From the NCBI GenBank assembly GCA_963849365.1, contig CAWKHA010000004.1, forward strand, positions 1,736,001 through 1,800,000: 64,000 nt of DNA, written 5' to 3'. Shown piece by piece: positions 1-7,505 of this stretch (position 1 is the stretch's first letter; every line of letters begins with the position of its first letter). The position numbers were made by a program, and so were the translations under genes. The notes below the pieces were generated by a model. The model was not told where the DNA came from. It searched no databases and saw only the letters and a program-made list of their open reading frames with translations. Source of the stretch: CAVQCJ01 sp963849365 (lineage in GTDB: Bacteria > Actinomycetota > Actinomycetes > Prado026).

Positions 1-854
1 ACGAGCACATCCGCCGCCGCAACCTCAGCTTCGTCGTCGTGGGCGGTGGGTACGCGGGGATCGAGGCGCTGGGCGAGCTGGAGGACATGTCCCGGTACGC
101 CACGAGGTACTACCGCACGATCGAGCCGGCCGACCTGCGGTGGACCCTCGTCGAGGCCAGCGACCGGATCCTGCCCGAGGTCGGCAAGGACATGGGGGAG
201 TACGCCCTGCTCCAGCTGCGCGAACGGGGCATCGACTGCCGGCTGAACACCCGGCTGGACTCCGTCGTCGGCGGTCACGTCGTCCTGTCGGACGGCACCG
301 AGTTCGACTGCGAGACGCTCGTGTGGACGGCCGGCGTCAAGCCGAACCCGTTGGTCAAGGCCAGCGGCTTCGCCCTCGACGAGCGCGGGCGGGTCGTCGG
401 CACCGCGCAGTTGCGGGTCGAGGGGTACACCGACGCCTGGGTGTCCGGCGACTGCGCCGCGATCCCCGACCTCGCGGGCCCCCCCGGTGCCTTCACCTCG
501 CCGTCCGCCCAGCACGCGGTCCGGCAGGCCAAGGTCCTGGCCGACAACATCGTGGCCTCCCTGCGCGGCAAGACGCTGCACGACTACCGCCACAAGTACG
601 TCGGCTCGGTCGCCTCGCTCGGCCTGTACAAGGGAGTCGCGCAGGTGTACGGCGTGAAGCTCAGAGGCTTCGTTGCCTGGTTCGCGCACCGCACGTACCA
701 CGTGAGCCGGGTGCCGACCACCGCGCGCAAGGCCCAGGTCCTGATCGACTGGACCCAGGCGCTCTTCTTCCGCCGCGAGGTCGTCTCGCTGTGGCCGATC
801 CACGAACCCTTCAAGGAGTTCGCCGACGCCGCGAACCAGCCACCCGCGTCCTGA
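1..854 (+). CDS. NDH-2-like NAD(P)/FAD oxidoreductase, 5'-truncated by window edge
   Basis: The reading frame is open from the first bases of the window, so the true start lies upstream; 283 residues are visible. A second dinucleotide-binding motif (VVVGGGYAGIEAL) opens the visible part. It is followed by WTAGVKPNPL, SGDCAAIPD and PSAQHAVRQAKVLADNI, which are the order and wording of type II NADH dehydrogenases and related FAD disulfide-reductase-fold enzymes. Such enzymes oxidise NAD(P)H and pass electrons to quinone at the inner face of the membrane. The N-terminal FAD-binding Rossmann motif is outside the window. It lies 116 bp upstream of the hydrogenase operon on the same strand, so it could use reducing equivalents produced there, but co-transcription is not shown. 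A ferredoxin reductase-like role is the main alternative. Confidence 0.85.
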   Translation, partial: EHIRRRNLSFVVVGGGYAGIEALGELEDMSRYATRYYRTIEPADLRWTLVEASDRILPEVGKDMGEYALLQLRERGIDCRLNTRLDSVVGGHVVLSDGTEFDCETLVWTAGVKPNPLVKASGFALDERGRVVGTAQLRVEGYTDAWVSGDCAAIPDLAGPPGAFTSPSAQHAVRQAKVLADNIVASLRGKTLHDYRHKYVGSVASLGLYKGVAQVYGVKLRGFVAWFAHRTYHVSRVPTTARKAQVLIDWTQALFFRREVVSLWPIHEPFKEFADAANQPPAS

Positions 855-878
855 CCCGTCACCGGCCGGCGCCCGGGC

Positions 879-893
879 GGGACCGAAGACCCT
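879..893. promoter_or_regulatory. DevR/DosR-box-like imperfect palindrome upstream of hydrogenase operon
   Basis: The sequence GGGACCGAAGACCCT lies 77 bp before the first hydrogenase gene. It matches 11 of 14 positions of the DosR/DevR-type core GGGACTWWAGTCCC (consensus from memory). A close relative (GGGTCCAAAGACTCT) lies upstream of the glutamate dehydrogenase gene at 6058-6072. A hypoxia or energy-limitation regulon is inferred, not shown. Confidence 0.4.
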
Positions 894-970
894 GGACACG
901 CCGGCAGCCGGGTTGGGACGGTGGCGTCCGAGCCGGCGGAACCGTCGCCGGCCGGACCTGGGGCCTGCCG

Positions 971-2161
971 ATGACGACAGAAGCACCCGACAGCACGCGG
1001 CCGGTCGTCCTCGACCTGGACGGTCTGCAGGCGCTGCTGGACGCCCTGGCCGATCTCGGCTACCAGCTGATCGGGCCCACAGTGCGGGGCGGGGCGGTGG
1101 TCCCCGCCCCCATCCGCTCGGTGGCCGACCTGCCGGGCGGGGTCGGCGACGTCCAGGCGCCGGGCAGCTACCGGCTCTCGAGCGGAGGGCGCGAGCTCTT
1201 CGGCTTCGCCACCGCGGCGCTGTCCTGGAAGCCGTTCCTCTTCCCGCCCGACCGGCTGCTCTGGCGGGCGCCCGCCCCCCGGGCCGAAGGCGCGGACGGT
1301 GCCCCCGGCGCAGCCCCGGTGCTGCCCGCCCCCGCCGACGAGCCGGCGCCCCGGCAGGCTCTGATCGGCGTCCGTTCCTGCGACCTGCACGCGATCGAGG
1401 TCCAGGACCGGGTCTTCCTGCAGCGTGCCGCCGTGGACCCCGACTACGCCGCCCGGCGGGAGAGCTGCTTCATCGTCGCCGTCGGCTGCGCCCACCCCGG
1501 CAGTACCTGCTTCTGCTCGTCGATGGGGACCGGACCCGTCGTCGACTCGGGTTTCGACGTGTCGATGGTCGAGCTGGTCGGCGCCGGCGAGCACACCTTC
1601 GTCGCGTCGGCCGGCAGCCCGCGCGGTGCCGAGCTGCTCGGCGCACTGGCCGGCCGCCCGGCCCGCGACGCCGACCTCGAGGCCGCGGACCGGGTCGGCG
1701 CGGCGGCGGCCGCCGCCATGGGCGCCGGCGTCGACACCACCGACCTGCGCGAGCTCCTGTACGCCAACGCCCACCACCCGCGCTGGACCGACGTGGCCTC
1801 GCGCTGCCTGTCCTGCACCAGCTGCACCATGGTCTGCCCCACCTGCTTCTGCGCGACCGCGGTGGACACCTCGGACCTCGGGGCGGACCTGGAGCGGCAC
1901 AGCGTCTGGGACTCGTGCTTCAGCGACGGCCACTCCGCCCTCGGCGGCCGGCCCGTGCGCGCGACCACGACGGACCGGTACCGGCAGTGGCTGACCCACA
2001 AGTTCGCGTCGTGGGTCGACCAGTTCGGGACCAGTGGCTGCGTCGGCTGCGGCCGGTGCGTGACGTGGTGCCCTGCGGGCATCGACGTCCGCGAGGAGCT
2101 GGCAGCGATCCGGGCCACGCCCGGCCTGCGCGACGGTGATGGCAAGGAGGCCGGTCGATGA
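971..2161 (+). CDS. hyhB: Group 3b [NiFe] hydrogenase beta subunit, 4Fe-4S dicluster protein (HyhB/HydB-like)
   Basis: This 396-residue protein is the iron-sulfur electron-transfer subunit of a cytoplasmic NAD(P)-linked hydrogenase (sulfhydrogenase beta family). Cysteine motifs show this: CLSCTSCTMVCP near residue 280 and CVGCGRCVTWCP near residue 360 are two ferredoxin-like 4Fe-4S sites. The middle holds further conserved cysteines (GVRSCDLHAIEV, GCAHPGSTCFCSS). The ATG at 971 starts the conserved region; the frame stays open upstream as far as 140, but the upstream part has no family resemblance. The stop overlaps the next start (ATGA), so translation is coupled. In the complex this subunit should connect the gamma flavin subunit to the small subunit's cluster chain. 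Anaerobic sulfite reductase subunit A is a homologous family and the main alternative name, but the context settles it. Confidence 0.88.
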   Translation: MTTEAPDSTRPVVLDLDGLQALLDALADLGYQLIGPTVRGGAVVPAPIRSVADLPGGVGDVQAPGSYRLSSGGRELFGFATAALSWKPFLFPPDRLLWRAPAPRAEGADGAPGAAPVLPAPADEPAPRQALIGVRSCDLHAIEVQDRVFLQRAAVDPDYAARRESCFIVAVGCAHPGSTCFCSSMGTGPVVDSGFDVSMVELVGAGEHTFVASAGSPRGAELLGALAGRPARDADLEAADRVGAAAAAAMGAGVDTTDLRELLYANAHHPRWTDVASRCLSCTSCTMVCPTCFCATAVDTSDLGADLERHSVWDSCFSDGHSALGGRPVRATTTDRYRQWLTHKFASWVDQFGTSGCVGCGRCVTWCPAGIDVREELAAIRATPGLRDGDGKEAGR

Positions 2162-2625
2162 GAAGCATCGAGCAGGTACTGGCGGAGAACCCGTTCTTCC
2201 GCGGCGTCGACGACGACACGCTCGCGGTCATCTCCGGGTGCGCCATGAACGTCCACTTCCGCGAAGGCGAGGCGCTGTTCCGCACGGACGACCCAGCGGA
2301 CCGGTGCTTCGTGCTGCGCTCCGGCCGGGTGGCGCTGGAGATCATCGACAGCGCCGGACGGGGGGCGACCGTCGACACGGCCGAGGCCGGCGACCTGGTC
2401 GGGCTGGCCTGGCTGGTCCCGCCGTACCGCTGGTACATGGACGCAGTCGCCGTGCAACCGGTGAGCGCGGTCGTCTTCGACGCCACCTGCCTGCGCCGCA
2501 AGTGCGACGACGACCCGAAGGTCGGCTACCTGCTCATGCAAAGGCTGGCCTGGACGATGCACGAGCGGATCCGGTCGGCTCGGGTGCGCCTGCTCGACCT
2601 GTACGGGGCGCCGGGTGTCCGCTGA
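2158..2625 (+). CDS. Cyclic-nucleotide-binding-fold protein without HTH, inside hydrogenase operon
   Basis: This 155-residue protein has a Crp/FNR-type cNMP-binding beta-roll (LAVISGCAMNVHFREGEALF, then DRCFVLRSGRVALEI, then AGDLVGLAWLVPP). It ends soon after the long C-helix (residues 125-150) and has no helix-turn-helix domain, so it should not bind DNA as Crp does. The phosphate-binding cassette region has no obvious Arg-Ser/Thr-Ala signature, so a cyclic nucleotide may not be the ligand. It overlaps the beta-subunit gene by 4 bp and the gamma-subunit gene by 11 bp, so it is made together with the enzyme. A regulatory or assembly subunit that senses a small molecule or redox state is an inference. 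A degenerate Crp remnant is the alternative, but the tight coupling argues against decay. Confidence 0.8.
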   Translation: MRSIEQVLAENPFFRGVDDDTLAVISGCAMNVHFREGEALFRTDDPADRCFVLRSGRVALEIIDSAGRGATVDTAEAGDLVGLAWLVPPYRWYMDAVAVQPVSAVVFDATCLRRKCDDDPKVGYLLMQRLAWTMHERIRSARVRLLDLYGAPGVR

Positions 2626-3481
2626 CAGCGTCGTCACGACCACCCCGGCCGCCGGCGGGGGCACCGACCCGTACCTGCCGCGGCCGTTCGTGGTGCGCCG
2701 GGTCCGCCGTGAGGCGGCCGGCACGAGCACGCTCACGCTCGAGCCGTACGACGGGGTTCCGCTGCGGTTCCGGCCCGGCCAGTTCACCATGCTCGGCCGG
2801 CCCGGCCACGCGGAGGTGCCGATCTCAGTGTCCGGCGACCCGGCGCACCCGGAGCGCCTCGAGCAGACGGTCCGTGCCGTCGGGGACGCCACCGACGCCC
2901 TGGTCCGCTGCCGGCGCGGCGACGTCGTGCTCGTGCGCGGTCCGTACGGCCATGGCTGGGAGGTGGGCGACGCCGAGGGTGGCGACGTCCTGCTGGTCGC
3001 CGGCGGGATCGGGCTCGCCCCGCTGCGACCGGTGCTGCTGGACGTGCTCGCCGGCCGGCAGCGGTACGGCCGGGTCATGCTCGTCTACGGCAGCCGCAGC
3101 CCGGACCTGCTGCTCTTCCGCCGCGAGCTGGAGCGGTGGGGCGGACGGTTCGACCTGGACGTGGCCGTGACGGTCGACACGGCGCCCCGCGGGTGGCGCG
3201 GCCACGTAGGCCTGGTGACCCGTGCGCTGCCCCGGGACCTCGACCCGGCATCGACCGTGGCGTTCGTCTGCGGTCCGGAGATCATGATGCGGCTGTCCGG
3301 CGACGCGCTCGTCGCCCAGGGCATGCTGCCGGGCCGGGTGCGCGTCTCGATGGAGCGCAACATGAAGTGCGGGATCGGCCTGTGCGGGCACTGCCAGGTC
3401 CGCGAGCTGTTCGTCTGCACGGACGGGCCGGTCTTCGGCTACGACCGGGTGCGCCCGCTCATGTCGGTGCGGGGGCTGTGA
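2615..3481 (+). CDS. hyhG: Group 3b [NiFe] hydrogenase gamma subunit, FAD/NAD(P)-binding (HyhG)
   Basis: This 288-residue ferredoxin-NADP reductase-like subunit exchanges electrons between NAD(P)H and the iron-sulfur chain. The N-terminal half is a flavin-binding barrel (RFRPGQFTMLG, then VPISVSG). The middle has the nucleotide-binding motif AGGIGLAPLRPVL followed by VYGSRSPDLLLFRREL. The C-terminus carries the 2Fe-2S binding loop MKCGIGLCGHCQV with a further cysteine at FVCTDGP. The GTG at 2615 lies inside the preceding gene (11-bp overlap), and the stop overlaps the next ATG by one base, so the reading is continuous through the operon. The family also includes dihydroorotate dehydrogenase electron-transfer subunits; the flanking hydrogenase genes exclude that reading. 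Confidence 0.9.
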   Translation: MSADSVVTTTPAAGGGTDPYLPRPFVVRRVRREAAGTSTLTLEPYDGVPLRFRPGQFTMLGRPGHAEVPISVSGDPAHPERLEQTVRAVGDATDALVRCRRGDVVLVRGPYGHGWEVGDAEGGDVLLVAGGIGLAPLRPVLLDVLAGRQRYGRVMLVYGSRSPDLLLFRRELERWGGRFDLDVAVTVDTAPRGWRGHVGLVTRALPRDLDPASTVAFVCGPEIMMRLSGDALVAQGMLPGRVRVSMERNMKCGIGLCGHCQVRELFVCTDGPVFGYDRVRPLMSVRGL

Positions 3482-4287
3482 TGCCCGGCCGCCCGCGCAA
3501 GGGCCGGGACCGCCTGCCGACGGTCGCGGTGTGGAAGTTCGCCTCCTGCGACGGCTGCCAGCTGACACTGCTCAACTGCGAGGACGAGCTGCTGGCTCTC
3601 GCCGGTGCGGTGCGGATCGCGCACTTCACCGAGGCGACCAGCGCCCACGCGCGGGGCCCGTACGACCTGTCCCTGGTCGAGGGCTCGGTGACGACGCCGG
3701 AGGACGCCGACCGGGTCAAGCGGGTCCGCCGGCTGTCCCGCCGCCTGGTGACGATCGGAGCCTGCGCGACCGCCGGTGGCATCCAGGCCCTGCGCAACTT
3801 CGCCGACGTGGCCGAGTTCACCCGGGCGGTGTACGCACGGCCGGAGTTCATCAGCACCCTGGCGACCTCGACCCCGATCTCCGCGCACGTCCCGGTGGAC
3901 TTCGAGCTGCAAGGCTGCCCGATCGACCGGCGTCAGCTGCTCGAGGTGCTCACCGCGTTCCTGCAGGACCGGGCGCCGCGGATCCCCGCCGAGAGCGTGT
4001 GCGCGGAGTGCAAGCGGCGCGGCAGTGTCTGCGTCACGGTGGCCCACGGGACGCCGTGCCTGGGCCCGGTGACCAACGCCGGGTGCGGCGCGCTCTGCCC
4101 GTCGTACGCCCGCGGGTGCTACGGCTGCTTCGGGCCGCTGCCGGGTGCCAACATCGCGAGCCTGTCCGCGCGACTGGCGGACGCGGGCGTGCCGCCGCGC
4201 GACGTGCACCGGTTGTTCCGTACCTTCAACGTGGGCGCCGAACCGTTCCGGGCGGCGGCCGAGCTGGGCGAAGGGCGCGAGGCATGA
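3481..4287 (+). CDS. hyhS: Group 3b [NiFe] hydrogenase small (delta) subunit
   Basis: This 268-residue subunit carries the iron-sulfur clusters that conduct electrons from the NiFe site. FASCDGCQLTLLNCE near residue 20 supplies the proximal-cluster cysteines, followed by GACATAGGIQALRNF and LQGCPIDRRQLLEVL. The C-terminal third is cysteine-rich (CAECKRRGSVC, TPCLGPVTNAGCGALCP, GCYGCFGPLPG), consistent with two more 4Fe-4S clusters. There is no Tat signal peptide, as expected for cytoplasmic group 3 enzymes. The start is the ATG that overlaps the gamma-subunit stop; the frame is open further upstream but that part is antisense-like filler. The stop overlaps the large-subunit ATG (ATGA). Confidence 0.93.
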   Translation: MPGRPRKGRDRLPTVAVWKFASCDGCQLTLLNCEDELLALAGAVRIAHFTEATSAHARGPYDLSLVEGSVTTPEDADRVKRVRRLSRRLVTIGACATAGGIQALRNFADVAEFTRAVYARPEFISTLATSTPISAHVPVDFELQGCPIDRRQLLEVLTAFLQDRAPRIPAESVCAECKRRGSVCVTVAHGTPCLGPVTNAGCGALCPSYARGCYGCFGPLPGANIASLSARLADAGVPPRDVHRLFRTFNVGAEPFRAAAELGEGREA

Positions 4288-5591
4288 CACACCGGCTGGA
4301 CGGCGACCACCTGATCCGGGTGGACGCGCTGGCCCGCGTCGAGGGCGAAGGCGCCATGCGCGTGCAGGTCCGCGCCGGCCGGGTCACCGAGGTGGCCCTC
4401 GACATCTACGAGCCGCCGCGCTTCTTCGAGGCGCTGCTGCGGGGGCGGGCCGGCACCGAGGCGCCGGACATCACGGCCCGCATCTGCGGGATCTGCCCGG
4501 TGGCGTACCAGCTGAGCGCCTGCCAGGCGATCGAGGCCGCCTGCGGCGTGGAAGTCCCCGAGAACGTGCGGCTGCTGCGGCGCCTGCTGTACTGCGGGGA
4601 GTGGATCGAGAGCCACGCGCTGCACATCTTCCTGCTGCACGCACCGGACTACCTCGGCTACGCCGGGGTCATCGACATGGCGCAGGACCACCGCGAGCTC
4701 GTCGAGCTCGGACTGCGGCTGAAGCAGACCGGCAACCAGCTGATGTCCGTGGTCGGCGGACGTTCGGTCCACCCGGTGAACGTCCGCGTGGGCGGCTTCT
4801 ACCGGCTGCCGACCGCGGCCGAGCTCGCGCCGGTGCGGGCCCGGCTCGAACAGGCCGTCCAGGACGCGCTCGCCACGGTGGCCGCCGTGTCGCGGTTCGA
4901 GTTCCCCGATCTCGAGCAGCCGCACGAGTACCTCGCGCTGCGCGCACCCGGCTCGGACTACCCGCTCGAGCGCGGGTCCGTCGTCTCCACCGGCGGGCTG
5001 GCCTTCGACGCGGTGGCGTTCGAGGAGCACGTGGTGGAGCAGCACACCGAGCGCTCCACGGCCCTGCACGCGACACTCGCCGGCGGCGGACTGTATGCCG
5101 TCGGCCCGCTGGCCCGGTACACCCTCAACTTCGACCGGCTGTCGCCGCTGGCCCAGCAGGCAGCGCGGGAGGCGGGCCTGGGGCCGACCTGCCGCAACCC
5201 GTTCCGGTCCATCGTCGTGCGCGCCGTCGAGCTGCTCTACGCCTGCGACGAGGCGCTGCGACTGCTCGGGCTGTTCGATCCGTCCGGCGTACCCGCGGCC
5301 GCGGTCGTGCCCTCGGCCGGCGTCGGCCACGGGGTCACCGAGGCGCCCCGCGGCATCCTGTACCACCGGTACGCCCTCGCCCCGGACGGCACGATCGAGC
5401 AGGCCCGGATCGTCCCGCCCACGTCGCAGAACCAGGGTGCGATCGAGGCCGACCTGATGGCGTTCGTGCAGGCCCACGTGGACCTGCCGACCGACGAGCT
5501 CGCCCTGCGCTGCGAGCAGGCCATCCGCAACTACGACCCGTGCATCTCCTGCGCCACCCACTTCCTGGACCTGACGGTGGAGCGCGGGTGA
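4284..5591 (+). CDS. hyhL: Group 3b [NiFe] hydrogenase large (alpha) catalytic subunit
   Basis: This 435-residue catalytic subunit holds the NiFe(CN)2CO centre that splits or makes H2. The two metal-binding motifs are intact: RICGICP supplies Cys68 and Cys71, and DPCISCATH supplies Cys420 and Cys423 with His426. Family knowledge places maturation cleavage after that His, so the last nine residues (FLDLTVERG) would be removed by the protease encoded next. Length and motif wording match the cytoplasmic heterotetrameric NADP-linked type (group 3b) better than F420-linked (3a) or bidirectional Hox (3d) enzymes. The start ATG overlaps the small-subunit stop. The hyp metallocentre assembly genes are not in this window and must be elsewhere. 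Confidence 0.94.
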   Translation: MTHRLDGDHLIRVDALARVEGEGAMRVQVRAGRVTEVALDIYEPPRFFEALLRGRAGTEAPDITARICGICPVAYQLSACQAIEAACGVEVPENVRLLRRLLYCGEWIESHALHIFLLHAPDYLGYAGVIDMAQDHRELVELGLRLKQTGNQLMSVVGGRSVHPVNVRVGGFYRLPTAAELAPVRARLEQAVQDALATVAAVSRFEFPDLEQPHEYLALRAPGSDYPLERGSVVSTGGLAFDAVAFEEHVVEQHTERSTALHATLAGGGLYAVGPLARYTLNFDRLSPLAQQAAREAGLGPTCRNPFRSIVVRAVELLYACDEALRLLGLFDPSGVPAAAVVPSAGVGHGVTEAPRGILYHRYALAPDGTIEQARIVPPTSQNQGAIEADLMAFVQAHVDLPTDELALRCEQAIRNYDPCISCATHFLDLTVERG

Positions 5592-6037
5592 GCTCGCTCG
5601 TCGTCGGCGTCGGGCAGAGCGACCGGGGCGACGACGCCGCGGGCCCTCGGGTCGCGGCCCTGCTGGCCGCCGCGCCGCCGGCGGGCGTCGACGTCGTCAC
5701 GCTCCCCAACCCGGTGCGGCTCGCGGACGCGTGGGAGGGCTACGAACGCGTGGTCGTCGTGGACGCGGTACGCAGCGGCCGCCCTCCCGGCGAGGTGACG
5801 GTGCGGCGGCTGACGTCCGACGGACCGCTGCCGGCGCGCTCCGGCGCCGGCGGTACGCACGGCTTCGGCGTCGCGGAGGCGGTCGAGCTGGCCCGGGTCC
5901 TGGGCCGCCTGCCGAGCCACCTCGTCCTGGTGGGGATCGAGGCCGCCGGGTTCAGGACGGGCGCCGCGCTGTCCGGTCCGGTCGCCGCGGCTGTCGCGGT
6001 GGCCGAGCAGGTCGTGCGCGACGAGCTCGCCCCGTAA
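5588..6037 (+). CDS. Hydrogenase maturation endopeptidase (HyaD/HybD family)
   Basis: This 149-residue protein has the family opening VVGVGQSDRGDDAAGP, whose acidic residues bind the nickel of the precursor, and a second acidic site at VVVVDAVRSG. It would cut the C-terminal tail from the large subunit after nickel insertion. The GTG start overlaps the large-subunit stop (GTGA), which makes it the last gene of the operon; 90 bp separate it from the glutamate dehydrogenase gene, which has its own regulatory box and ribosome-binding site. The length is normal for the family. Confidence 0.9.
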   Translation: MSSLVVGVGQSDRGDDAAGPRVAALLAAAPPAGVDVVTLPNPVRLADAWEGYERVVVVDAVRSGRPPGEVTVRRLTSDGPLPARSGAGGTHGFGVAEAVELARVLGRLPSHLVLVGIEAAGFRTGAALSGPVAAAVAVAEQVVRDELAP

Positions 6038-6057
6038 CCGCCGTGCCGGTCCACTGC

Positions 6058-6072
6058 GGGTCCAAAGACTCT
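6058..6072. promoter_or_regulatory. DevR/DosR-box-like motif upstream of glutamate dehydrogenase
   Basis: GGGTCCAAAGACTCT lies 55 bp before the gdhA start. It agrees with the box before the hydrogenase operon at 12 of 15 positions. A -10-like TACGTT stretch follows about 23 bp downstream near 6096-6101, so the box would sit in an activator position. The interpretation is inferred from similarity of the two sites and from the remembered DosR core. Confidence 0.35.
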
Positions 6073-6127
6073 GACCGCGGGCCGCGCCCGGTTCTACGTT
6101 CGAGCCGACAGACATCGGAGGTGCTCC

Positions 6128-7486
6128 GTGGACCGCTACCTCGCGGAGGTCATCGAGGCGGTCGTGGCGAAGAACCCTGGTGAGCCGATGTTCCACCAGG
6201 CCGTACGCGAGGTGCTCACCTCGCTGGGCCCTGCGATCGCCCGGCGGCCGGAGTACCGCGAGGCCAAGGTGCTGGAGCGGCTGGTCGAGCCGGAGCGCGT
6301 CATCATGTTCCGCGTCAGCTGGGTCGACGACCAGGGCGAGATCCAGGTCGACCGCGGCTTCCGGGTCCAGATGAACAGTGCGATCGGCCCCTACAAGGGC
6401 GGGCTGCGGTTCCACCCGACGGTCGACCTCGGCCTGCTGAAGTTCCTCGCGTTCGAGCAGGTGCTCAAGAACGCGCTGACGACGCTGCCGCTGGGCGGGG
6501 CGAAAGGCGGCTCCGACTTCGACCCCAAGGGTCGCAGCGACGCCGAGGTCCGGCGGTTCTGCCAGGCGTTCATGACCGAGCTGTTCCGGCACATCGGCCA
6601 GTTCACCGATGTGCCCGCCGGCGACATCGGCGTGGGAGGCCGCGAGATCGGCTACCTGTTCGGCCAGTACAAGCGCATCACCAACCAGTTCACCGGCGTG
6701 CTGACCGGCAAGGGGGTCGACTGGGGCGGCTCGCACGTGCGTCCCGAGGCGACCGGGTACGGCTTGGTCTACTTCGCCGACGAGATGCTCGCCACCGTCG
6801 GGGACGACCTCGGCCGCAAGACCTGCCTGGTCTCCGGCAGCGGCGACGTCGCTCAGTACGCCGTGGAGAAGCTGATCGACAGCGGCGCGCGGCCGGTCAC
6901 GCTGTCGGACTCCGACGGCTTCGTGCACGACCCCGCGGGGATCGACCGGGAGAAGCTCGCGTACGTCATGGACCTGAAGAACAACCGGCGGGGACGGATC
7001 AGCGAGTACGCAGCGCGCTTTCCCGGCGTCGACTACGTCGCGGCGCAGCACGGCGACCACAACCCGCTGTGGGCCGTGCAGGCCGACTGCGCGTTCCCGT
7101 GCGCGACCCAGAACGAGATCAGCGAGAAGGATGCGGTCGCCCTGGTCGGCAACGGAGTCCGGCTCGTGGCCGAGGGCGCGAACATGCCCACCTCGGCGGA
7201 CGCCGTCCGGCGTCTGGCGGACGCCGGCGTGCTCTTCGGCCCCGCGAAGGCCGCCAACGCAGGAGGTGTCGCCGTCTCCGGCCTGGAGATGAGCCAGGAC
7301 AGCGGACGGCTGCAGTGGTCGCGCGCGCTGGTGGACGAGCGCCTGCGTGGCGTCATGCGCGCCATCCACTCGCGGGTGTGCGAGACCGCGCAGGAGTACG
7401 GGCGGCCCGGTGACTACGCCTTCGGCGCCAACGTCGCAGGGTTCGAGAAGGTTGCGGGCGCCATGCTCGACGAGAGCACGGTCTGA
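6128..7486 (+). CDS. gdhA: NADP-specific glutamate dehydrogenase
   Basis: This 452-residue enzyme makes glutamate from 2-oxoglutarate, ammonium and NADPH. The substrate-site stretch YKGGLRFHPTVDLGLLKFLA, the glycine-rich LPLGGAKGGSDFDPKGRSDA and the 2-oxoglutarate/ammonium region GDIGVGGREIGYLFGQYKRI are intact, followed by the nucleotide-binding domain (VSGSGDVAQYA). The length is that of the hexameric bacterial NADP enzyme. The GTG start at 6128 has a clear ribosome-binding site (GGAGGTG, about 5 nt upstream). If the box at 6058 works as for the hydrogenase, NADPH from H2 oxidation could feed ammonium assimilation; that link is inference. Confidence 0.95.
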   Translation: MDRYLAEVIEAVVAKNPGEPMFHQAVREVLTSLGPAIARRPEYREAKVLERLVEPERVIMFRVSWVDDQGEIQVDRGFRVQMNSAIGPYKGGLRFHPTVDLGLLKFLAFEQVLKNALTTLPLGGAKGGSDFDPKGRSDAEVRRFCQAFMTELFRHIGQFTDVPAGDIGVGGREIGYLFGQYKRITNQFTGVLTGKGVDWGGSHVRPEATGYGLVYFADEMLATVGDDLGRKTCLVSGSGDVAQYAVEKLIDSGARPVTLSDSDGFVHDPAGIDREKLAYVMDLKNNRRGRISEYAARFPGVDYVAAQHGDHNPLWAVQADCAFPCATQNEISEKDAVALVGNGVRLVAEGANMPTSADAVRRLADAGVLFGPAKAANAGGVAVSGLEMSQDSGRLQWSRALVDERLRGVMRAIHSRVCETAQEYGRPGDYAFGANVAGFEKVAGAMLDESTV

Positions 7487-7505
7487 CGGAAGGTCGGTGG
7501 ACGAG

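Noticed and set aside
140..970. Long in-frame extension upstream of the hydrogenase beta-subunit start
   Set aside because: The part before 971 runs antiparallel in frame to the NDH-2-like gene and is Arg/Pro-rich without family similarity.
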